Source: Echinarachnius parma
Lineage: Eukaryota; Echinodermata; Echinoidea; Clypeasteroida; Echinarachniidae
DNA length: 64,000 nucleotides
Reading direction: 5' to 3'
NCBI GenBank assembly: GCA_037951105.1
Contig: JBAMJV010007419.1
Coordinates: 62,001 to 126,000, forward strand
A program made the position numbers and the translations under genes. The first letter of the stretch is position 1; each line of letters begins with the position of its first letter. Positions 1 through 13,600 of the stretch are shown in pieces. A model generated the notes under the pieces. That model saw only the letters and a list, made by a program, of their open reading frames with translations, was not told the origin of the DNA and did not search any database.

Positions 1-1043
<1,043 letters not shown>

Positions 1044-1489
1044 GTAGAAGACTATAAGTACTTATATTCATTATATTTGGGCTTCTTGTTTTTCTGTTCT
1101 TATAAGTTTTGTATCTTATATTCATTAAACATATTGTAATTGTAAATAATATGCTATTAAATACTATGGGGATTTTTTGTTAACTAACGCGAAGCAGTTA
1201 ATTAATTTGCTCGTATTATATAACCAATATACCATGTTTTGTGTACATGTGTTCTTCAAAATAGATGTAGAAATTCTCAAGAAGATAATGACGGATACAA
1301 ATGAGTAAGATGTTATTTGGTATGATACTAACAAGGGTTGTTTCAATCAACATTGAATAGGATGTGAAAGATGTAGTCTATATTTAAAAAAAGACTAGAC
1401 TGGTTTCATAACTCGAAGTGGACATGGTAAAATAATTTCCCTATATAGATCCATATATTCTTGTGTATAGTGGTCTAAAAAATACGTAA

Positions 1490-1818
1490 TTGTTATTTGG
1501 CATGGCACCTTCTATTCTTTATTTTGTTCTTTTATTGTTTTTTTCTTTCGATTTTTTCTCTTTCATTATTGATATGACACAATTACCCCTGGGAACCAAA
1601 TGTTTTACAAGCTTTGCTTCTTTTTGGTTCCCCCATATTTCACGTTATGTTAATTACAAACAAATTGTTGATTATGTAATATTTATTGTACATTAGTTTT
1701 CTGTGTATTTTATATTGTATTTCGTTTATGAATATATTGTTTGTTTGTATATTTACTTGTTCAACAAATAATTTGTGAAATATGGAAATAAATTCAAATC
1801 AAATCAAATCAAATCAAA
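1490..1818 (+). mobile_element. Possible 3' end of a non-LTR retrotransposon with (CAAAT)n tail
   Basis: A T-rich segment ends in an AATAAA-like sequence near 1786 and then (CAAAT)4-5 at about 1795-1818. A short oligonucleotide tail after a 3' UTR is typical of 5'-truncated LINEs of the CR1/L2 type. No reverse transcriptase residues are visible, so the assignment rests only on the tail. Confidence 0.3.
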
Positions 1819-1905
1819 CATTGACATTGAGATAACAGCTCTAAAGTTCACTTTCAGACTTTAAAGTTTAGGGATATCTCGATCCTCTTACTTTTATCTA
1901 CCCCT

Positions 1906-2287
1906 CTTAAAGCATAACATTTGAATGTATTCTATCCTCAAAACTGAAATTACTATTTGGAACTCTAGTGATTCTCACATAGCTCATTGTATTCGTATTT
2001 TAGAACAGCTTTAGGTTTTCCAAATTTCTCTTTCGTTATAATTATTTTTGACGTGTTCAGAATTATAATTCTCTAGTATATAATTATAACTGTGTACAAA
2101 GTAAGTGCAATGAGCTAGGCAAGCACCACTTTGCATTTTCGCTCATAACTCGTTCATAAGACATTAATTTACCATGTAATTATCACATATAACACAGTGA
2201 ACCTATCATATCACAGAAATACACATTACATTTTTATCAACCATTCGTCAGTTTTTGCACATGTCAACGAAGTTACTAGATTCCTTT
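1906..2287 (+). mobile_element. Old copy of TTAA-type MITE family A
   Basis: The segment aligns over most of its length to the copies at 59191-59567 and 60233-60621. Shared blocks include TGTGTACAAAGT, GTGCAATGAG, CACTTTGCATTTT and the right end GTTACTAGATTCCTTTAA. The left end is degraded. It is the most diverged copy in the window. Confidence 0.7.
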
Positions 2288-2291
2288 AAAG

Positions 2292-3397
2292 CACGTTGAA
2301 CAGAATATTCACGAACTCTAATAAGCTAATGAAGTATCCCTAAAGTTAATTACCTCAATTCAGATGAAAGGGAAGGTTATATAAAGTTAAAGGCAATGTA
2401 TAGCTTTCAATCCGGTTACAACGGATTATTCGCAAATTAATGAACAAGACCACTTTCTCCCCTTTCATTTCCTCAAATATACCTGCACTTCTGAGCTAGA
2501 CGAGGTCTTCATAATCGGAGACGTAACTCAAAACATTAATCGATAATTTCTCTATTGATTCTGCCTCGAATTGAATTGAAATTGGAAACTACAAACGCAT
2601 AGGCATGTTGGTGGTACACACAATAGGCAGGTATTGGATGGATAGATCCTTTTGATTTTCCTTGACGTTTCCTGACTTTTAACTAGCCCTGTCGCCATCC
2701 ATGATTAAAAAAAAGAAAAGGAAGGAGCTTAGCGGTTCCCCACCCTTTTTCTTCACTTTCATCTACCCTTTTCTCCATCGTTTAAAGTTTCGTATAGCCT
2801 GTTTGTGCCCCAAACATGCAAACGCTTAAACCAATTAATCCCAGTATATCGGATTAATGTCGTCTCAAAGCAACAACACGCATCACCGATCGCTTTTGGT
2901 CAACCAGGTATAGCCTAGCTCATTTGTTAGAGCTAAACACTCTGATAAAAGAACAACTGACAATTGGTTCCGAAAGTCTTTTATTCGGCGTCTTTACTGG
3001 CGCCTTTTGCAAACGCGCTTTTCTCTTCGGTGATCGATACACTTTCAATGACAGCGTCTTTTCTATTATTCCCACCTTTCCACCTCCTCCTCCCCCTTGA
3101 TAGAGATTAAAACTCTCTTCATTAACTTGATACACTTTTCATGCTGACTATATTTTGGATTCAATGTGTGCAAGATAAGCGTCAAACAGTGTAAACTTTC
3201 TCTTCATTAAGTTTAATGAGCTGTTTTTAATTGAATTAACTTAAACATTTAAGAAAGGTGGAATGCTAAAGTGTTATTATCGGAAGTTTAATGTGAACTG
3301 TTACAATCAATAACGCAAAATAACTAGATGGCATTTCACTGGTAATTTTCCCTTGCATACACTTTTAATAATGTCACACACAATCACGACATAAACA
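2292..3397. other. Upstream flank, no gene seen
   Basis: AT-rich sequence without supported coding content. A short minus-strand frame at 2920-3135 has a glycine run from a CCTCC tract and no recognisable domain. Confidence 0.4.
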
Positions 3398-3500
3398 CAA
3401 ACAAACAAACAAACAAACAAACAAACAAACAAACAAACAAACAAACAAACAAACAAACATTTTAACACACATATTCACACACACACACACACACACACAC
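3398..3500. repeat. (AAAC)n followed by (CA)n microsatellites
   Basis: About 62 bp of AAAC repeats (3398-3459), then a short unique bridge, then about 26 bp of CA repeats (3475-3500). Confidence 0.96.
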
Positions 3501-4325
3501 TCCCACACACACAATATTCATTGTTTTTCATGTTTTATTCCTCCAAATTACTATTTGAAAGTAGAAGTTTAATTCAAATAGTCGTCAAGTAGGCCTATGC
3601 ATACATATTGATGCATTTTAAAAATCATTGATGTTGTATGTAAAGTTATTGTACAATTCCGTCTGAACATAGAATAAATGATACACACCCACACATGCAG
3701 AACACAATCCCGAATAAGTGCATGGTGTGTACAAACCGCTGCCGCCTACTTCTTCATACTTCTAAATCAACTCAGCGGTATATCTTTAAATGTGACGATA
3801 AAGTCGTTATAATTATATTATTAATTGTATTTTATTTGCTATCGCGACTGAAACATAATGACACATGATCATAATACCAATGCCTCTGGAATGCTATATG
3901 ATATCGTTGATGCACCGGCGATCCCGCATAATTACGAGACATAATAAGACTGCATGGGTCATAAATAAACCAGTCTCCAAAATATGATATTGCTTGTTAT
4001 TTACGACACCACAATATTATGTGAAGTAAAATACTGAAGAACCTAACAATCAACCTGGTGAGTAAGCATATTCAATTATACCATCTTAGCAAGGCCAACT
4101 TTACAATAAAATATATATACAGGACGAGGTAAACAATATATAAACATGTTATTATATTTATATAGTTGTCATTAACAATGAACAAATTCCAACTGGAGGA
4201 TATATACAACCAAATACATTATTTAGCAACGAAACACATGTTTCGGCTCTATGTAAATATTACAATGAGTCACTTGCTATTGTGTTCCCTGAGTGCGTAG
4301 CATACCTTATTATCCTCAAGATCAG

Positions 4326-4568
4326 CGGCGTCCGTAGCGTGGTCGGAATGCGGAGGTAGGGCGGGCGGGGGAGTGCACGTGTATTATTGGGCGGCATTCC
4401 CTTATTGTATTTCTTTACTTTTCATATATTTCCGACTAATGTTTTTTTTGGGGTCAATTGTTTGTTTGTGTGTGTGTGTGTGTGTGTGTGTTTTTTTTTT
4501 TTTTTGGGGGGGGGGGGGGGCACGTGAACCCCGTGCCCCCCCCCCCCCTCCGTAGCTACGCCACTGCT
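4326..4568. mobile_element. Candidate miniature inverted-repeat element with homopolymer core
   Basis: The left end carries AGCGGCGTCCGTAGCGTGG, and the right end reads CCGTAGCTACGCCACTGCT, which is an imperfect inverted match. The core includes (TG)12, a T15 run, a G15 run and a C13 run (4467-4548). No clear target duplication was found, so the element boundaries are tentative. Confidence 0.45.
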
Positions 4569-4569
4569 A

Positions 4570-5400
4570 AAGGTGACTCAGCTCACCTGTGGCTTGTTTA
4601 GAATACCAAGTTCTATATCACTGAACAAAGATTTTTAGGATAAAATATAGTATGTACAGCGTTAACAAAGAAAGTTCGTTCACGTGGTTGGATCAAACAG
4701 GTTCGCTATTATTGTGATAAAATGTAAATACAAATCAATAGCGAATATTTAATAATAATATCGAACGTTGGCTTAATGTTTGGGTTGGAACTGTCACATA
4801 GTACTTTGCTTCAAATGGGTACACACTACACAGTACAAACAAAAATAAAGAAAAGCCACATTAGACAGAAGTAATTTACAAACGTGTTATTACTGAGGGA
4901 AGTCAATGATTGTAAATTGCTGCCAATAGTATGTAACTTTGACAATGATGTGTATAATTATCATGTTTATATGTATTATTTGTTTCTTTAAATAAAAACC
5001 CTTTTTTATATTTGTATTTTTTTTCGTAAATGAACTTCGAAAAAAAACAAAAACATAATTAGGAAAATAAGCTAAGACTCGTTTGTGGGAATTTAATATT
5101 CGTTTACAATTTTGAGTGAATGCAACCATCCCAGAAGAAAAATTGCCGTCGTACCACTGACCTCTATCAGTGCGTCGTACCAATGATTGTCTGATCGAAT
5201 GGCGGGTGAAGTATATGCCATCGATATCGATGTGTATGATGCATACGGGAAGCTTCCCCGCTGTGCCATAGGACAACGTAAGACAGGAAGCCGAAAATTG
5301 TGTTTAGAAACATTCAACACGTTAATAGTCTGTTAAGAAATGCGATTAATTAATCGAATCCGCCCTAGCTTTCTGCCTGCTTTTCAATACTCAAGCCTTG
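4570..5400. other. Upstream flank, no gene seen
   Basis: The longest frame here (minus strand, 4890-5276) has no recognisable domain and ends in a low-complexity AT-rich tail. I treat it as a chance ORF. Confidence 0.4.
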
Positions 5401-6887
5401 GCTTTACCTTGCCGCTATGGTCAAACAAATGGATTATAGGACCTCAGTTTGTGGTGATCGAGTGAATGGTCTTTTTAAAGGATCGATCGTCCCTCTGTGG
5501 CGGGGATAAGGCCTAAAAGCAGAGAAGCCTTTGTTGTCCGCCGCTCGCCTTGTGAGGGCTGCATTCATAGATAGAGTCAGATTCAGAGCTGCTGTAGAGA
5601 GGAGCGCCGATTATTCCGTCGCTCCGAGATGTGAAGGAAAATAAGTTAATGCATATAATGTACAATGTGCGCACTCAATGCGCATCCGCGGAATTCTATG
5701 CTCCGCACCGCTAATGCACCCGCGGTAGCGATGATTTATGAATGAACCCCTCACGGCGAGTTCAGACGATCGCTAGCGATCGAACAGTCAACACACGAGG
5801 ACACTTCAGGAGCGTTATCATTCAAGAGATGTGTGTGTGTGTGTGTGTGAGATAACGCATTCCAGGGCGACTCATCATTTCATTGTAGTCCTCGCTTTAT
5901 AGAAAGCCGCCAACTTTGAGAACATAATATATTTGTGTTTTTACCCGACGCGGTTTCGATATAGAATGTAACATTTTCTTTCCTGGTTCGGAGGAGAGCG
6001 GATGACTGGAACTTGGAAGGAAGATAGCTAGCTGGTATCAGTTGGTAGAGGATATTGGTGAGACGAGCGGAGGTCTGTTGGTCGAGTGGTTCAGTGGTCC
6101 GGCGACACAGAAAGATCAGGATTCGGATATCAAATTCTTTCAGCGGTTATAATAGCTGTTTGTTGTGGCCAGGATGTCCAAACTGTGATATTGTCAGATG
6201 TACTAGAATATCGCGACCATTCGCTACAAAGTTTCACTTCTTTGTTCGAATTTCGAATTTCACGAATTTGTGGTTTTTAACCAGAACGGCGCCAACATTT
6301 AGATAAAAAGGCTATTAGCGTTCGTGTCTACATCGCACAATACTAATTTCACGCGATTCGCGCGCAACAACAAATCACAATATCTTTTTAAAAAATATAT
6401 TTGTGTTTGTGAATGTTAGAATTCTGAGCTTCACCATACTCTCATTGTTCGCGTGCATGCGGTGGAAGCAATCACATTTAACCTCAATAAGATCATCGTC
6501 TAACCTTAACCGAGGAGTTATATTTTCTTTATCGTCAATGAAGACATTTTTGCTATAAATACAATAATAAGAAGAAAGGAACAAGGTACCAAGTTCCTCC
6601 AGACGGTGCTGAAGCGGTATTTCTCACTCCCACCTGCCACCTCGGATGGGCCTGGCCTAGTTTCTATCCCCTCTCCTGTACCCAGGGCTCTTGACTAGCA
6701 GTACCACTACCAGGACCAGATGCTCCTGGATTCCCTTCATTGTCCAGCGATCTTCGGGGATAACTTCCTCCCGTAAATCATTCAGTGCCTTCAATTCCAT
6801 CGAGAGAGCGGAGCATCAAGAATCAACCTTTCCTTTTTTGTAATTTTCTTCGTTTTTTTTTTTACCTTGTGAATACACTCCGCCATC
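5400..6887 (+). promoter_or_regulatory. Proximal 5' flank and 5' UTR of the EGF-domain gene
   Basis: Base composition becomes clearly less AT-rich from about 5460, with many CpG dinucleotides (around 5530-5780), compared with the neighbouring flank. A short (TG)n lies at 5830-5849. A C-rich stretch at about 6590-6800 precedes the start codon and probably includes the 5' UTR. An in-frame TGA at 6870-6872 excludes N-terminal extension within this exon. The transcription start was not located, and no convincing TATA box was seen. Confidence 0.4.
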
Positions 6888-6949
6888 ATGTTGCTGTGGA
6901 CTTATCTTATCCTGGTTCTTACCGTATGTGCGGACCTCTGCTTTGCAAA
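6888..6949 (+). CDS. Exon 1: signal peptide of a secreted EGF-domain protein (EGFL6/nephronectin-like)
   Basis: The ATG at 6888 follows an in-frame stop (6870-6872) and has an acceptable context (CCGCCATCATGT). It encodes 20 residues, MLLWTYLILVLTVCADLCFA, a classic signal peptide with a hydrophobic core and a small residue at the likely cleavage site. After two bases of codon 21 the sequence runs straight into GTAAGT (6950-6955), a near-perfect donor. The two leftover bases (AA) join the first G of the exon at 43160 to give a Lys codon and continue its open frame. The product is expected to enter the secretory pathway. A one-exon signal peptide with a long first intron is common in matrix protein genes. 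The link to exon 2 is inferred from phase and signals, without transcript evidence. Confidence 0.75.
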
Positions 6950-6999
6950 GTAAGTAATCAAGTTTCAAGTTCAAAGTTGATCTAAGTATTATCCATCTG

Positions 7000-8522
7000 T
7001 AGCTTTCTAATTCTAAAGAGGCATATGTTATATCATGTGTTCATTCGTTGTTTGTATACATGTGAATGGTGTCAGTTACTTGTCTGTTTGCTTAATAATA
7101 AATTCATTTAATTTCTTTTTTTACCCACCTTTGTTTAATAATGTACACAAGTGTAATTTATTAAGAATAAACGAAGTCTGAACACCGAGTAGCAAAAGTA
7201 TTAGGATAACTCCCGAATATTGCTCAATCCTAGTATATATCGGAACTACTGTATAGCAATTGAAAAGTTTTGTTTCTATTACATGCTAATGCAAAATTAT
7301 ATTGAAAACTGCTAACCAAACATCAGTCATATAAAATATCTTAATAAAACTTAAACTTAGAAGACTTAGAAGACTTAATACTGTATTGCACGCTGAAACA
7401 TGTGCTTTTACATGTTCTATAAGTAAACGTTTTTAGCCATCCAAAATGTACAGTTTATACCAATTAAATAACAAGCTAATAACAAGCTCTTTTGAGTGTA
7501 TTACATTTACAATAAAGTAACAGAATTGTGTATTCATGCAATATGCGATGGTTTAATATTACATGCACAACCTTGTGATGAATATTTACAGCGGCTTGTT
7601 GGTCGCGATAATATACGGTAACATAACAAATACAACAGAGTTATTTCTGTTACCCGTAGTTGTGGTTAGTAAAATAGTAATTCCATTCTAAAACTGTACT
7701 AAACCTTGCTTGTAGACATACTCGTCGATACAATAGTTACAATAGATGTAATATTTATATTTTCAGGAGTCAAAATCACTTGTAATTTTCTTCAGTTCTC
7801 CGCACAATTTTACACACATCGTAACCTCTTGTCCCCATTCGGGTTTGTTATAATGAATGTTTTGTGTCACCACATATTGAATTACCCTCGCCCTCAAAGT
7901 TTTCACCTCCGCATACCGAGGAACAGTACTCTCGCCTCCATGATCACCATCTCGCTCAGACGAAACGAAAAGCCAATTGGATATAATCTATTCTTCGCAC
8001 ACTTTATAGAAAACATGGCTAAAAATGCGTCATATATGGGGCAGTTCGGCGTGAAATATTAAACTGATTTGGGAGGTAAAATGTGTGAGGAAATAAATCC
8101 CTAACATGCCAAAAATAGATATTTTGGCACGAGAAGTGTGGACCAGGAAGGGGGAAGATAATAGGGTGTTAGATTTAACACCTCAATTAAGCAGGATGAA
8201 CATTACACTTACAGATAATCATATTAAAATAGATACTATAGTCTAGATAGCACGAAACAGGTAATAATGAGCTGCGAGGTGTGAGATACTGAGGTGATGA
8301 TTGGACATTTTATTTTTAGTACGACGTTCGAGTTCATGTTGATCTACGACCAATAAAATGTTCTTATCTCCTATATGTATATTGGGTCAAGGGGTTAATT
8401 GCATCGTGAATTGAACTTGCGAGTTGTGACTTCCGAACTTCCGTGTAGACACGTAGTAAAGTCTCACAAGCCTATACCAAACATGAGCTCGTATTATATA
8501 CCGTATACTAATAATATGATAT
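7000..8522. other. Intron sequence, nothing recognised
   Basis: AT-rich. The 118-codon frame at 7706-8062 has no signal, domain or splice logic and is probably a chance ORF. Confidence 0.4.
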
Positions 8523-8687
8523 GGGCCCCGTTGCAGAAAGAGATACAATCGATTGTAAGTTACAATTAGTTGTAAGTCAGATCATGTGGTTTAAATGCGC
8601 AAATCTGATTGGTTGAAACGCGCAAATTTTCTGACTCACAATTAATTGTAAATTAAAATCAATTGTATCTCTTTCTGCAACGGGGCC
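8523..8687. mobile_element. 165-bp MITE, family B (GGGCCCCGTTGCAGAAAG termini)
   Basis: Near-perfect terminal inverted repeats run inward from GGGCCCCGTTGCAGAAAG and continue through ATACAATCGATTGTAA, so almost the whole element folds back. Related copies lie at 28350-28721 and 28721-28892. It has no coding capacity. Target duplication and superfamily could not be settled by eye. Confidence 0.85.
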
Positions 8688-8689
8688 TT

Positions 8690-10519
8690 GGTAATAATAT
8701 AGTTCATACGAATGATATAATATAATATCTAAGCGCTTTTACACTATCATATACCATAATGATTTATATACTTATATATCTTCACAAAATATATGTTGTA
8801 AATTCATGATTCGTAACTATTAAATCATCAGACTCTAAGAGGCCTATCTACTCTTGAAGAGTCATAGATCTGCATTTGCACCCAGAAACTGTTTTTTTTA
8901 TTCATGTTATTCAGAAACGTCTCAAACTCTCAATCATCAATGAGCTACGTTACAGGTGCATTTAAAAACACGGCAAAATACTTGTCATCGTGCGTGTAAA
9001 TGAAGCTTATACGACTTCACAACACAATAGTCATTAATCCACCTCTCAAAAAGTAATTAGTGTTAATGATGTCATTCGGGTAATTAGTCCTTAATCCTAG
9101 AGTCGGGCAAAGGCGCCCCGGCATTACCAATATTGTTATATATACGTGCGACGGTTTAAAGAAGCGTTTGGGGTCTTGAATCGTTTCTAAATTATAGCCC
9201 CGTAATTTTACAGAAAATTAAATTTTGTGAAAATACAAAAATTTAAAATGGAATAGATAAGAACGTTGGAAAGTAATCATAGCTACTCAAATATAAAGAA
9301 GATATCATCAGCACGATCAGTCAACCTGTGTAGTGACCATTTACGGGAAACGAGAACAGTAGCTAAGTAAAGTAGATCCTTTGCATGGGATCGTCCTTTG
9401 GTGGTCACTATTTGCTGGTTGGTTGCTATTGATAGACAGGTGGTTACTGAGACAAATTTGATTATATTTCATAAAACATTATTTATAATTAAATATATAT
9501 ATATTATTCATGTATGTTGATGAGGTTGAACATTTCCGAATGGGTATCGAAACGGCCAAACGTGCCTGCTGGCGGTATACTGTATGCGAACCTTATTCAC
9601 AATGGCATAGCTTACGTAACAATTTAATTACTTTCAACACCATTATAATAGCTGACGCATTGTCAGCTATTTGTAGCTTGGTGGAATAGCGACACCATTA
9701 TTCTCTGGTAATGATTTCAACATAACAAGCAGGGTTGTTGTTCACATCAACAATAACGGTAATTAGTGATTTTTATAGATTCATATTTCAATTAGTGATT
9801 ATAGATATTTTCCTGTGTTGTGAATAAGATTAATGTGTCAGAGACGCGCTGGGATCGAGTGTGACGAACTGTTGAATGTTTGACAACGAAAAAACAAGTA
9901 AATGACAAATAAGAATAATAAATTGTGTCTTGTCCATGCATTCAAGTGCATTGAACACGGTGAAGTAGTTTTCTGTTGGTGCGATGTCAGGTTATTTCTC
10001 AAAATTGTTTGCACTGTGTTTTGAATACAATAAATCTGTATATAAGGGAGATCTCGTACTGGTTATCGTCTGGCAGAATACGATTTGACGTTTACACCAT
10101 GTGTGAAACCATGGTAACATTTTAGCCTCAAGGCTCAAACCTTCAATTTGCAGGATAATCGCGAGTCGCTAAGTCGCCTGGCGCTAAAATGGCGGTTTAA
10201 ATAGCGCGGAATTCCAGGCATATAATATTCATAATCATGTCAAGATTAGCGTGCACGATGAAGAGTAAATCTCAGTCGCAAGGTGAATTATCTTGGTGGC
10301 TTTTTTCTCCTGTTTTCTATGCAGTTTAGTTCAGTTTATTTTCATTTCCAACATAAATCTCCAATATATAACATTGTACAAAACAAACATAATCCGCAAA
10401 ATTAAAACTATAGGCTATAGCTAAGCAAGAAGAAAACTAAGATCATACAGTAAATAATGTGGACATGGAGAGATCAATGCACTATTTAGCAATGCTTGTA
10501 CAACATTGATGTACATCAG
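8690..10519. other. Intron sequence, nothing recognised
   Basis: AT-rich. A short GC-richer patch near 10150-10215 contains repeated GGCG/CGCC motifs but no ORF. Confidence 0.4.
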
Positions 10520-10680
10520 GAATGATAACAGGCTTTTTACTTAGTCATTTGTAATTTTGTATTCATTTCGAGCATGGTGGAGTTATAACTATTAGTTTGT
10601 AATGTAATTGTGCAGGTTTTGGTTACTAAAATTAATTATGTCTAAAACTGTACTCTGTTTACCAAACCTCAACTATCCCT
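10520..10680 (-). mobile_element. Partial antisense copy of TTAA-type MITE family C
   Basis: Read on the minus strand, the segment matches the left part of the elements at 31341 and 32703, including the blocks for CCTGCAC, ATTACAAACTAAT, CACCATGCTCGAAA and CAAATGACTAA. It ends in CCCT followed by TTAA (10681-10684), the family terminus. The other end is missing. Confidence 0.75.
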
Positions 10681-10689
10681 TTAACTTCG

Positions 10690-13600
10690 ACTGAATGTAT
10701 TGTGGTCAATAGCACAGCGGACGGTCACTGGTGGTCATATTTTATTTATTTCAAACACGAACCCAATCTAGAAATAGTGATTTAACGTTAAATAATATAT
10801 TGGTCTTACCTTGGGTACAATAATTAATTCACTTTTATCGATCGAGGGTGGGATATTTGTGATAGCAATTAGTAGCACGAAGTATTATTACATTGTCCTT
10901 GCAGTCCGGTTGGGTGGCAATTAACAGTCTTTCCGACGTAAATACAAACCTGTAGCTTTTTAACAATGTGCCCCTTGCTCAAACATTTAAGCAACTGCCG
11001 ATTGCAATAGATGTTACGTTATTCATACTTTGCAAGCATAATCTGTTATGTAATGAACTCATATAGTTTGACGTACAATGATTTGCTCATGATTGTATAC
11101 CATTAGACTGGATATATTTTGCCCCTTAGAACTGCAGGGTCACGTCTCTATAAGCGCCTACCATGTGTGTGTGGGGAATAACTTTTGCGGGGTCATTTCA
11201 ATAATTTGCGATACTGATATTATTTCAACGATAGTATTTCACGAAAAGTCCATACTGCAGAGTCACCTTTGTGAAATGTAGGTCGCCAACTGGTGAACGC
11301 GCTGCTAAGCTAAGAATTAGGGACCTAAGAGCCTGAACTCGATATACACTTTTGGAGGTTTGTCACTAAATAACAACTGGCACAAACTGTACGTAGTAAT
11401 TTTGTATGAACGTTTAATCGCTATTTTCATATTCTCGAGTACGCCTTGTGTTATGACCCAACAGAACGTCATCATATAGAATTGTGAGAGCCAAATAGAC
11501 GTTAGCACTGTGCAAAATATATATTACCATGATTTTGCTAACGACCTTCTGTCTGCAATCGGACATGTTTAGGCAAATGATGATGATGATGATGATGATC
11601 ACATTTCTATTATTAAGCACATCGTAATAACAATACAGCTTCCTGGTAATACTATGTCTACGTTGTGACGCATATGTTGGGACACATCCAACTTTGTCAG
11701 CCTGCATGATAAGAGCCAAATATACATTAACACTGTATAACACATTTACGACCTTCTAGCAGCAAACAGACAGGTCAGGCAAGCAAGCAAGCATATGGCT
11801 GGCAGTTGTTGCGTCCCAGTCATTGTTTGGTCGGCCAGACTCACCGTGCTCACCATTCACCTGTCCACGCCTTCCGTGTCGGGTTCTCGGCGCAGCGTCA
11901 CCGAGATCCGATCGTCCCGACGACAGACTAACAGCTAGCCTAGCTCACAGTCGCTTATATCTCATGTCATTAATTCTAATGAAGGTTGAAATCATCAACA
12001 ATACGTCTCAGCTATATATGGATTAAATTATAGATTGAGCTGATTGTGTTGCCGGAACCCCCCCCCCCCCCCCCCCCTAAAGTTATCAAATATTGCTCGT
12101 TTGCAAAATCATTTTGCGCATTTATATGGCAGTATGGAGAGAAATTATTTTCACAAATAAGGTCAAACAGTGTTATATAAGGCCCCCCACCTTTAACTTG
12201 AGAGTTACTGGCGTTTACAAAAAGAAGAATAGTTCTGAAAGGAAACTAACTTGGTATGTGTGTGATACATTTCGCTGTACTTCTTGAAAGTAACATCTGT
12301 TTTGCAATAATAAAAAAAATAAAATAACGCGCCCACCAAGCAGCTTAAGTCATTGCCAAACGGAGATTAACAGGCTTTCTTTATAATTCTTTTACGTTTT
12401 CCTTTATTTTATTGCCAATCGCACTCTCAAAATGGCAGTGACGCCTGGCAAAATTTAATTTTTACAAGCCTGGCAAACTGTTGCACTTTAAAGTACATGT
12501 AGACAGTGCACACTAAACAATTATTCCCCTATGAGACAACATTCTTTGTTCAACAGTGGCTAAAGGAGATAAGCTCCCCCTATAGATCCAAGAAGAGTAA
12601 ATATGACGATCTGTGTCGGGTAAATACCTACTTAACACGCTTTTCTCATTTCGTTCAAGAACCGTGTATATGTACTTTTATAGTCTACTATATGTCTATA
12701 GAACTGAAAACATGTTATATTTGGCGTGTAATTCATGAAAGCAGTTATTGAAACCACCATATGGCAAATAATCAAATTCGACATAGTCGTGTGTGTGTTC
12801 TGGATTAAACCTATGCATAGACAGACGTTAAGTCTGTGATCATAGGGATTTGGTCAAGATCTCGATGGGACTATTTTGAAGGTAGCGGTCACGAAATCGA
12901 AGCAAAGACAACATTACAACCATAATAGTGTCCACGATCTAAACAAGATTTCTTCCAAAGTTCGGTCATTACGGTCAAGATGTGCGTCTAATTTCGTTCA
13001 ACCGCCATTCTGAAGTGGCGTCCACGTTATAAGCAAACTCACTACCACGTGACTTCAGAATGGGCGCCTCAGGCGCATTTAATACTGTATAGACACTGCG
13101 AACTTATGACAACAATGTTGTACGTTAAAAAATAAGTGTCTCTAGCATGACCTCTGTTTCTTAGAGCCTGTATGCCATACTACGTCTATAGACTATAATA
13201 AGCATGCATGGTAGCCTGGAGATGCGATAGTCTAATTCTTAGCTTCTACTATAGTTCTAGGGTTACACAAGGACCCGGCGTGACCTCATCAACATAATCC
13301 CGAGTGTCAGTTACATTATACGAGGCTGAATGCGAATGACATTCAACGATAGCAATCCGTTATCGGGAGGGATGCAAATTAAAGTCTCGCCGGATCTTTG
13401 GGTCGGATCAGGACGGTGTGTTAGGTCTTACTCTATCCATGCTCTTAGGATGAAACTATCGTGGATGAGTCCCGTTCTTCCTTAATCATTTGGGAGCATC
13501 ACGCGTGTTGATGGTTTTACGTCATCCCTTTTCGTCAAGTTTCAAATGCCCCTGGATCACTCGTTTCCGTCAAACCATGCATCACAAACAGGCGGACGTC

